Assembly: GCA_017853235.1 (NCBI GenBank)
Contig: JAFMJX010000036.1
Location: forward strand, 1-12,967
Source of the DNA: Chitinophagaceae bacterium
GTDB taxonomy: Bacteria > Bacteroidota > Bacteroidia > Chitinophagales > Chitinophagaceae
DNA: 12,967 bases
Direction of reading: 5' to 3'
The notes under the pieces are model-generated. The model did no database searches. It saw only the letters and a program-made list of their open reading frames with translations, and was not told where the DNA came from. The translations under genes were made by a program, and so were the position numbers. This document shows, one piece after another, positions 1 to 5,696 of the stretch (the first letter of the stretch is position 1; every line of letters begins with the position of its first letter).

Positions 1-1082
1 AAAAATTGACGGACTTTGCTAATATGTTAGAATTAAAATTAGTAGGCTATGGAGAAACAGGGTTAAAACATACTATTTTAGCTGGCATTGGCCTAGATCA
101 TCATACTGCGGCCTCTCAAAAATACATTTCTAAAACTGGAGCATCTTCTCCAGATGGTACTCGTGTATATCCTTCTGTGAATTGGACGGTAGAAAATGAA
201 GATAAAGGAACTGAATTTGGAGTAGGTACTTATTTATCTAATGAATATAATTATAAATCATTTGCTTTAGATGCACACGTTGGGTATAAAAATAAAAATG
301 GAGGTGAGTTTGGTTTAAAAACTTCAGCTTATTGGGATCAAGTTGTTTTGATTTATCCTTCAGAATTAATTCCAACTGCTAGCACCGATGTAACACCCTA
401 CAATGTGGATATAATAAAAACAAGTGCAAGTAAAAGTACAGGTAGTTCTAGTGGTGGCTATTCCTTACATAATGAATCTTCTATTCCCACAAGTCCAAGA
501 AATACTTATACTAGTTCTTTAACTTATAGTCAAGTTATTAATAAGAGTGCACAAATGGCTATATTGTTAGACCTTGTAAAACAAGATGGTTGGTTAGGAT
601 TGCCTTTTCATAGAGTATATTTTACTGATGGCACCGAAAAAGTGGAGAATCTTCCACATTCAAGATTTAAAATACCCATAGGTTTTAGATTTAATTATTT
701 TAGTGGAGATAATTTAATTGTTCGTTCCTACTATCGCTTCTATACGGATGATTGGGGGCTTACCTCGCATTCTGCGAGCTTGGAGTTGCCATACAAAATC
801 ACTCCTTTTTTCTCGATCTCTCCATTTTACAGATACTATACACAAACAGCGACAAAATATTTTGCTCCTTACATGAAGCATACAACTACTGAAACCTATT
901 TTACAAGTAACTATGCTGCTGCTGCTTTTAATAGCAGCTTTTTTGGAACAGGATTGCGAATTGCTCCTCCCAATGGTATTGGGAATACCTATTTATCTAC
1001 TTTAGAGATACGTATTGGACATTATACACAAACTACCAATTTAAACTCGAATGTTATTTCTTTCCATTTTACATGGAAATAA
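1..1082 (+). CDS. DUF3570 family protein, 5' partial (C-terminal ~360 residues)
   Basis: The frame is open to the left edge (Lys and Leu codons precede the Thr-Asp-Phe-Ala-Asn), so this is the C-terminal part of a longer protein; the TTG at 6 is not a credible start. The text matches what I know of DUF3570 proteins of Bacteroidota: an N-terminal TDFAN segment, a DHHTAAS-type stretch, a central PFHRVYFTDG motif, then RSYYRFYTDDWGLT and SPFYRYYTQTA, and a final aromatic strand ending ISFHFTWK. Alternating hydrophobic/aromatic strands and a terminal aromatic-basic strand suggest an outer-membrane beta-barrel; this is inference, because the function of the family is not established. The missing N-terminus should hold the signal peptide and roughly 60-90 residues. 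In related genomes such genes often lie near DUF4266, thioredoxin-like and ApbE-like genes, which cannot be checked here. The stop is TAA at 1080. Confidence 0.85.
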   Translation, partial: KLTDFANMLELKLVGYGETGLKHTILAGIGLDHHTAASQKYISKTGASSPDGTRVYPSVNWTVENEDKGTEFGVGTYLSNEYNYKSFALDAHVGYKNKNGGEFGLKTSAYWDQVVLIYPSELIPTASTDVTPYNVDIIKTSASKSTGSSSGGYSLHNESSIPTSPRNTYTSSLTYSQVINKSAQMAILLDLVKQDGWLGLPFHRVYFTDGTEKVENLPHSRFKIPIGFRFNYFSGDNLIVRSYYRFYTDDWGLTSHSASLELPYKITPFFSISPFYRYYTQTATKYFAPYMKHTTTETYFTSNYAAAAFNSSFFGTGLRIAPPNGIGNTYLSTLEIRIGHYTQTTNLNSNVISFHFTWK

Positions 1083-1157
1083 TACGACACCATTGTTGTA
1101 TAAATAAATATGGTAAAATCATAGGCTCTTCTTATTTTTAAAAAAAGATAGTAGTCC

Positions 1158-2150
1158 ATGGATGAAATACGTTGGGGAATTATTGGTTGTGGAGATGTCA
1201 CTGAAAAAAAAAGTGGGCCAGCATTTAATAAAGTACCGCAATCTAAGTTAATTGCAGTCATGCGTCGTAATGCAGAAAAAGTAAAAGACTATGCTACACG
1301 ACATCATGTCCCTTATTATTTTACGGACGCTTCTGAGATTATTCATCATCCAGAAGTAGATGCAATTTATATAGCTACTCCTCCTAAATATCATGAAGAA
1401 TATGCAATAGCTAGTATACAAGCAGGCAAACCTGTATACATTGAAAAACCTATGTCCTTGAATGTGGTTAGTTGTTCAATTATGGCTGAGACAGCAGCTG
1501 CCAATCAAATTAAAATGGTGATTGCACATTATAGAAGAGCATTGCCTATGTTTTTGTATGTGAAAACATTATTAGCTCAAAATGCAATAGGAACGGTTCA
1601 ATCTGTTGAAATAAATATGTTTAAATCGGCATATCCAAATATTGGAGATCCTTCTAATTGGAGAGTGTTTCCTGAATTTTCAGGAGGAGGGTTGTTTTAT
1701 GATTTGGCTCCACATCAAATTGATTTATTATTTTTTTATTTTGGTAAGGCCATCTCTTACAAAGGTGTCTCAGCCAATAGAGCTAATTTATATCCAGCAG
1801 AAGATTATGTAGAAGGTGAAATACTTTTTGAAAATAATATTTCTTTTAAAGGAATTTGGGATTTCAATGTTCCTAAAGGAAATGAAAAAGATACATTTAC
1901 CATTCAAGGATTGGATGGAAGCATTTCATTTCCGGTTTTTGGAAATGACATCACACTTCAACAAAATGAACATACTAAAGTTATTTCCTTCGAACCTCCT
2001 TTGCATAATCAACAAGCTATGATTGAACTTATTGTGCCCTATTTTTTGGGACGAGGTGACAATCCTTGTTCGGCGCAAGATGCTATTCAGTCCATGCAAG
2101 TCATGGAAAGTTTTGTGTATGGGAAGGATTCCCTATTTTCAATAAAATAA
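1158..2150 (+). CDS. Gfo/Idh/MocA family NAD(P)-dependent oxidoreductase
   Basis: A 330-residue cytosolic dehydrogenase of normal family length. The N-terminal Rossmann fold shows the nucleotide-binding GIIGCGDV (residues 7-14). The family signature EKP is at 96-98 (in VYIEKPMS), whose Lys normally contacts substrate and cofactor. The C-terminal alpha/beta domain has the GGGLFYDLAPHQIDLL stretch (176-191), where D182 and H186 occupy the usual catalytic Asp/His positions. The substrate cannot be read directly. The stop codon is followed 9 bases later by a deoxy-sugar mutarotase, so a sugar dehydrogenase, perhaps acting on L-fucose or L-rhamnose, is the best inference. The ATG at 1158 places the Rossmann strand right after the N-terminus, as expected. 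A 75-base gap separates it from the DUF3570 gene, with no clear terminator or promoter motif in it. Confidence 0.93.
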   Translation: MDEIRWGIIGCGDVTEKKSGPAFNKVPQSKLIAVMRRNAEKVKDYATRHHVPYYFTDASEIIHHPEVDAIYIATPPKYHEEYAIASIQAGKPVYIEKPMSLNVVSCSIMAETAAANQIKMVIAHYRRALPMFLYVKTLLAQNAIGTVQSVEINMFKSAYPNIGDPSNWRVFPEFSGGGLFYDLAPHQIDLLFFYFGKAISYKGVSANRANLYPAEDYVEGEILFENNISFKGIWDFNVPKGNEKDTFTIQGLDGSISFPVFGNDITLQQNEHTKVISFEPPLHNQQAMIELIVPYFLGRGDNPCSAQDAIQSMQVMESFVYGKDSLFSIK

Positions 2151-2159
2151 TTGGCCAAC

Positions 2160-2489
2160 ATGACTAGATATTGTTTTGCGTTAGACTTAAAAGAGGATCC
2201 TCAATTAATTGCTACTTATGAAGAGTACCACCGTTCTGTTTGGCCAGAAATTATTCAATCTATTAAAGATGCCGATATTAAATCTTTAGAAATTTATAGA
2301 GTGTCTAATAGGTTATTTATGATAATGGAAACAGGTTCTAATTTTAGCTTTGAAAAAAAAGCAGCAGCTGATGCTGCCAATGCCATGGTGATTCAATGGG
2401 AAAAATTAATGTGGGAATATCAGCAAGCGTTGCCTACAGCCAAACCTGGAGAAAAGTGGATGTTGATGGAAAAAATATTTACACTTTAA
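2160..2489 (+). CDS. L-rhamnose mutarotase family protein (DUF718; RhaM-like, possibly L-fucose mutarotase)
   Basis: A 109-residue protein of the dimeric alpha/beta-barrel mutarotase family that interconverts the alpha and beta anomers of 6-deoxy sugars. It aligns by eye with E. coli RhaM: Y20 and H24 (in YEEYHRSVWPE) fall on the Tyr and His that act in the RhaM active site, followed by the conserved W28-P29-E30. A C-terminal W-E-Y (85-87) matches the RhaM W-K-Y. I chose ATG 2160 over the in-frame TTG at 2151, which directly abuts the upstream stop, because the family begins immediately before the first beta strand. It is coupled (9-base gap) to the Gfo/Idh/MocA dehydrogenase, suggesting that it supplies the preferred anomer to that enzyme. 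In Bacteroidota this family has also been annotated as an L-fucose mutarotase, so rhamnose specificity is not assured and I give no gene symbol. Confidence 0.88.
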   Translation: MTRYCFALDLKEDPQLIATYEEYHRSVWPEIIQSIKDADIKSLEIYRVSNRLFMIMETGSNFSFEKKAAADAANAMVIQWEKLMWEYQQALPTAKPGEKWMLMEKIFTL

Positions 2490-2498
2490 ATTTATTTT

Positions 2499-3266
2499 AT
2501 GAAAATCTTATTTAATTGGGTTTTGTTTATAGTAGTCATAGCAGTAAATGCTTTAGCTAATATTTTGCCTATTAATGGATACAATACTGGACAGATTTCA
2601 GGTTTTTATCCTAATTATTTTGTTCCTGCAGGATTTACGTTTTCTATTTGGGGTATCATCTATTTAAGTTTTTTAGTTTATTCAATTACATATACATACT
2701 ATCAGTTGAATCAAGATAAATTTCCAGTGATCAATCAATATCTTGATAAAGTATCTCCTTGGTATTGGGCTACTTGTATATTAAATGCAAGTTGGATTCT
2801 TGCATGGCATTATTTACAAGTACTATTAAGTGTGCTTATCATGCTTTTATTTTTATTTGCATTAATTCAAATTTTTAAATCCACTCAAAAAATAGCAAAA
2901 GAGATGAATTTAATAACTAGACTTAGTTTGGTGACGCCATTTTCAATTTACATAGGATGGATTAGTGTTGCAACTATTGCAAATGTGACTGCTTTATTAG
3001 TAAAGTATCAATGGACAGGCGGTATCCATCCCATTTATTGGAGCGTCATTATGATTTTTGTTGCTGTTATTGCGGGCGTCTATTTTATACAACAATTTAA
3101 AACTATTTCTTACCCTTTAGTGATTGCATGGGCTATTTGGGGCATCAAAGCTGCACAGGGTGCAAAATCTAATTTGATTGAAACCGCTTCAGTCATTGGA
3201 CTATTCATACTCATTTCATTGACTTCTAAATTGACTATTCAAAAAGCCTTTTCGTTAAGAAATTAA
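2499..3266 (+). CDS. TspO/MBR-related multi-pass membrane protein
   Basis: A 255-residue, strongly hydrophobic protein with about seven predicted membrane spans, rich in Trp and Tyr. It resembles the longer bacterial proteins annotated as 'tryptophan-rich sensory protein' or TspO-like. The recognisable piece is PAGFTFSIWGIIY (43-55), which corresponds to the conserved Pro plus F-x-x-W-x-x-x-Y of the TspO/MBR family. It is followed by N96-x-x-W99-x-x-x-W103 and the PFSIYIGWISVATIAN stretch (147-162). Classical TspO has about 160 residues and five helices, so this is an extended, divergent relative; ligand and role are unknown. It starts 9 bases after the mutarotase stop and is probably cotranscribed, although nothing ties it to sugar metabolism. 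It ends 22 bases from the convergent exporter gene. No intrinsic terminator is evident in that gap. Confidence 0.7.
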   Translation: MKILFNWVLFIVVIAVNALANILPINGYNTGQISGFYPNYFVPAGFTFSIWGIIYLSFLVYSITYTYYQLNQDKFPVINQYLDKVSPWYWATCILNASWILAWHYLQVLLSVLIMLLFLFALIQIFKSTQKIAKEMNLITRLSLVTPFSIYIGWISVATIANVTALLVKYQWTGGIHPIYWSVIMIFVAVIAGVYFIQQFKTISYPLVIAWAIWGIKAAQGAKSNLIETASVIGLFILISLTSKLTIQKAFSLRN

Positions 3267-3288
3267 TTTTCAAGAAGAGAAAGGGTAT

Positions 3289-4074
3289 TTAGCCAAAAAT
3301 TTGTTCTATAAAAATAACAAGTGACATCACTAGTACAAACCAACCAAATCCTTTTTTAAGTTTAGTACCATCCATTTTTTTATTTAAGAAATTTCCTGTG
3401 ATAATTCCAATAGTGGCCAAGATAATGATAATGATTAAAAATTTCCAATCAATATTAGTGTGACTTAGATCTCCCAAAAATCCAACAAGTGATTTTATAC
3501 TGATGATAAATATGGAAGAGGCAATTGCTTTTTTCATAGGAAGTTTACCTAATATCACTAAAGCTGGAATGATTAAAAAACCTCCTCCAGCACCCACAAT
3601 ACCAGTAAGCGTACCTTCTGCCAATCCTACTAATACAAGGGTAATTCCATAAACAGGTAATATACCGTCTTCTTCTTTCTTATTTTTTCCTAAAATCATA
3701 GAAAGTGCAGATATCAACATTAAGCTTGCGAAAAATAGCATGATGAAACTACTCTTGGTCAAAGAGGTACTTCCAAAGTGTAAGACGGTTGGGATGCTAG
3801 GTAAAATAAATTTACGTGCTAAAAAAACACCTATGATAGAAGGAATTCCAAAAACTAAAATAGTTTTGATATCAACCAAACGTTGCTTTATTCTTGAAAT
3901 AACACCTGCAATACTACTTATACCCACCACACAAAGTGAATAAGTGGTTGCTAATAAAGGGTCTACATGAAATAGATATACCAAAACAGGTACTGTTAAA
4001 ATAGAGCCTCCGCTACCAATTAAGCCTAAAGAAATACCAATTAAAATAGAGGCAACATAACCAATCCACTCCAT
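3289..4074 (-). CDS. TauE/SafE family sulfite/organosulfonate exporter
   Basis: A 261-residue inner-membrane permease with about eight helices in two homologous halves. Each half carries the family's glycine-rich signature: GSGGSILTVPVLVYL at 20-34 and GIVGAGGGFLIIPALV at 158-173. Family members export small sulfur oxyanions such as sulfite, or carry other small anions. A short charged loop (KNKKEEDG, 130-137) separates the halves. It is transcribed divergently from a persulfide dioxygenase-rhodanese gene across about 140 bases that hold two palindromes, which favours sulfite or thiosulfate efflux during sulfide detoxification. This parallels the Staphylococcus cst locus, where a tauE gene accompanies cstB. 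Start ATG at 4074 (CAT at 4072-4074) gives a normal N-terminal helix. Substrate is inferred from family and context. Confidence 0.92.
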   Translation of the reverse strand: MEWIGYVASILIGISLGLIGSGGSILTVPVLVYLFHVDPLLATTYSLCVVGISSIAGVISRIKQRLVDIKTILVFGIPSIIGVFLARKFILPSIPTVLHFGSTSLTKSSFIMLFFASLMLISALSMILGKNKKEEDGILPVYGITLVLVGLAEGTLTGIVGAGGGFLIIPALVILGKLPMKKAIASSIFIISIKSLVGFLGDLSHTNIDWKFLIIIIILATIGIITGNFLNKKMDGTKLKKGFGWFVLVMSLVIFIEQIFG

Positions 4075-4105
4075 CTTTTACAATTTTATACAAACATCGT
4101 TAATC

Positions 4106-4128
4106 AATAGTACAAGTTATGTACTATT
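4106..4128. promoter_or_regulatory. Perfect 8-bp inverted repeat, candidate operator on the exporter side
   Basis: AATAGTAC (4106-4113), 7-base spacer, GTACTATT (4121-4128): the arms are exact reverse complements. It lies 32 bases upstream of the TauE/SafE start codon, where a dimeric regulator could overlap that promoter. It has no run of T on either side and stands between divergent genes, so a terminator is unlikely. The cognate regulator is not in the window. Confidence 0.4.
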
Positions 4129-4130
4129 AG

Positions 4131-4170
4131 TCACTTTTTAATAATTTTACTCAAAAGTGATTTTTGTCAC
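4131..4170. promoter_or_regulatory. CRP/FNR-type palindrome (GTGA-N6-TCAC) with an overlapping inverted repeat
   Basis: GTGA (4157-4160), six bases, TCAC (4167-4170), flanked by A on both sides: this is the half-site and spacing of the CRP/FNR superfamily. The same GTGA also closes a second perfect repeat, TCACTTTT (4131-4138) with AAAAGTGA (4153-4160), so three half-sites occur in 40 bases. The palindrome centre (4163.5) lies about 42-44 bases before a transcription start projected from the box at 4193-4200, the usual place for a class II activator site. The interpretation is inferred; the motif itself is directly visible. Confidence 0.5.
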
Positions 4171-4192
4171 AGGATTCTCTAAATTTATATTA

Positions 4193-4200
4193 GATATTTG
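4193..4200 (+). promoter_or_regulatory. Candidate Bacteroidota -7 promoter box for the sulfur operon
   Basis: GATATTTG matches seven of the eight positions of the Bacteroidota -7 consensus TAnnTTTG (the two n positions count as free). No TTG stands at the usual 19-21 base spacing upstream; the only nearby TTG (4164-4166) is 26 bases away. This suggests a weak promoter that depends on the activator site centred at 4163.5. The implied start near 4206 leaves a leader of about 14 bases to the ATG at 4221. Confidence 0.35.
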
Positions 4201-4220
4201 TAACATAAATAATGGTTTAT

Positions 4221-5645
4221 ATGAAAGTAGAACAAATATATACAGGTTGTTTGGCGCAAGGGGCTTATTATATTATGAGTGAAGGGGAAGTAGCCATTAT
4301 TGATCCATTGAGAGAAGTGGAACCTTATATCCAAAAAGCAGCTTTAGACAAAGCTCAAATTAAATATGTTTTTGAAACCCATTTTCATGCTGATTTTGTG
4401 TCTGGGCATTTGGATTTAGCTAAAAAAACTGGAGCCAAAATTGTATATGGTCCAAATGCAGCACCTGCATTTGATTTTTATGCCGCTAAGGATGGAGAAA
4501 TATTGACTTTAGGAAAAATAAAAATTAAAGTCATACACACTCCAGGTCACACAATGGAAAGTACTTGCTATTTATTAATAAATGAAGAAGGAAAGGAAGT
4601 AGCATTATTTAGTGGGGATACTTTATTTATTGGTGATGTGGGTAGACCCGATTTAGCACAAAAAATAAAATCGGATCTCACTCAAGAAATCTTAGCAGGA
4701 TATTTATATGATTCTTTGCGTCATAAAATAATGACTTTATCTGATGATATTGTAATATATCCAGCACATGGAGCAGGTAGTGCATGTGGTAAAAAAATGA
4801 GTAAGGAAACACAAGATACTTTAGGAAACCAGAAGCAAACCAATTATGCTTTAGCTTCAAATTTGTCAAAAGAAGACTTTGTAACAGCAGTCTTAGATGG
4901 ATTGGTGGCGCCTCCCGGCTATTTCCCATTAAATGTGATGATGAATATTCAAGGATATGACAGCATTGATCAAGTGTTGGAAAGAGGCCAACATGCCTTA
5001 AGTGTGGAGGCTTTTGAACTTGCGGCCAATGAAACTGGGGCTCTAATATTAGATACGCGCGAGGCTCAAACATTTGCAAAGGGATTTATTCCTAATTCAA
5101 TAAATATTGGAATTGATGGAAGTTTTGCTCCATGGGTGGGAGCTATGATTCCAGATATTAAACAAGAAATCTTGTTAGTAGCTGAAGAGGGTCGTGAAGT
5201 AGAAATTATTACAAGATTAGCTAGAGTAGGATATGATTTTACAATTGGATATTTAAAAGGGGGATTTCCTGCATGGCAACAAGCTGGCAAAGAAATAGAT
5301 ACCATTACTTCTATTACAGCGGATGAATTAGTAGCCCTTCATCAAAAAGATAAAAGTATCTCTATTTTAGATGTCCGAAAAGCGTCCGAATTTAATAGTG
5401 AACATATTAAAGGGGCACAAAATACACCACTCGATTTTATCAATCAAAGTATGACATCGATTGATAAAAATCAAACCTATTATGTACATTGCGCAGGCGG
5501 TTACCGTTCTATGATATTTGCATCTATTTTAAAAGCAAGAGGTTTTGATCATTTGATTGATATTAAAGGAGGAATGAAGGAAATCAAGGACACAAATCAT
5601 TTTAGCTTGACCGATTATAAAGTTCCTACAAGTTTACTTTTATAA
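4221..5645 (+). CDS. Persulfide dioxygenase-sulfurtransferase fusion (MBL-fold ETHE1-like domain + pseudo-rhodanese + rhodanese; CstB-like)
   Basis: A 474-residue cytosolic enzyme. Residues 1-230 form a metallo-beta-lactamase fold: H54-F-H56-A-D58 (in THFHADF), H110 (in TPGHT), D133 (in SGDTLFIGDVGRPDL) and H183 (in YPAHG). By analogy with ETHE1, H54, H110 and D133 should bind the single Fe(II) that oxidises low-molecular-weight persulfide to sulfite. A first rhodanese domain (about 255-357) has no catalytic Cys: its loop reads VAEEGRE. A second (about 365-457) has the active loop HCAGGYRS with C424. This PDO, dead rhodanese, live rhodanese order is that of Staphylococcus CstB, which yields thiosulfate from persulfide and sulfite. 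ATG 4221 is preferred over in-frame ATG 4212 because family members begin MKxEQIYTGCL. It is divergent from the sulfite exporter and leads a four-gene run. Confidence 0.93.
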   Translation: MKVEQIYTGCLAQGAYYIMSEGEVAIIDPLREVEPYIQKAALDKAQIKYVFETHFHADFVSGHLDLAKKTGAKIVYGPNAAPAFDFYAAKDGEILTLGKIKIKVIHTPGHTMESTCYLLINEEGKEVALFSGDTLFIGDVGRPDLAQKIKSDLTQEILAGYLYDSLRHKIMTLSDDIVIYPAHGAGSACGKKMSKETQDTLGNQKQTNYALASNLSKEDFVTAVLDGLVAPPGYFPLNVMMNIQGYDSIDQVLERGQHALSVEAFELAANETGALILDTREAQTFAKGFIPNSINIGIDGSFAPWVGAMIPDIKQEILLVAEEGREVEIITRLARVGYDFTIGYLKGGFPAWQQAGKEIDTITSITADELVALHQKDKSISILDVRKASEFNSEHIKGAQNTPLDFINQSMTSIDKNQTYYVHCAGGYRSMIFASILKARGFDHLIDIKGGMKEIKDTNHFSLTDYKVPTSLLL

Positions 5646-5696
5646 TATTTTTTCAATTGGCATGCATTATTTTCCTAATTTAATAGGATATAAATC

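Noticed and set aside
1816..2022. Open frame on the + strand inside the Gfo/Idh/MocA gene
   Set aside because: Out-of-frame shadow of the C-terminal domain; no motif and no leader.
2151..2159. TTG start of the mutarotase directly abutting the upstream stop
   Set aside because: An ATG three codons later gives the usual family N-terminus.
3267..3288. Possible terminator between the TspO-like and TauE genes
   Set aside because: No stem of convincing length with a T-run in the 22-base gap.
4678..5305. Open frames on the - strand inside the persulfide dioxygenase gene (4678-5079 and 5066-5305)
   Set aside because: Composition is unlike a real protein, no family resemblance, and they lie wholly within a strongly supported gene.
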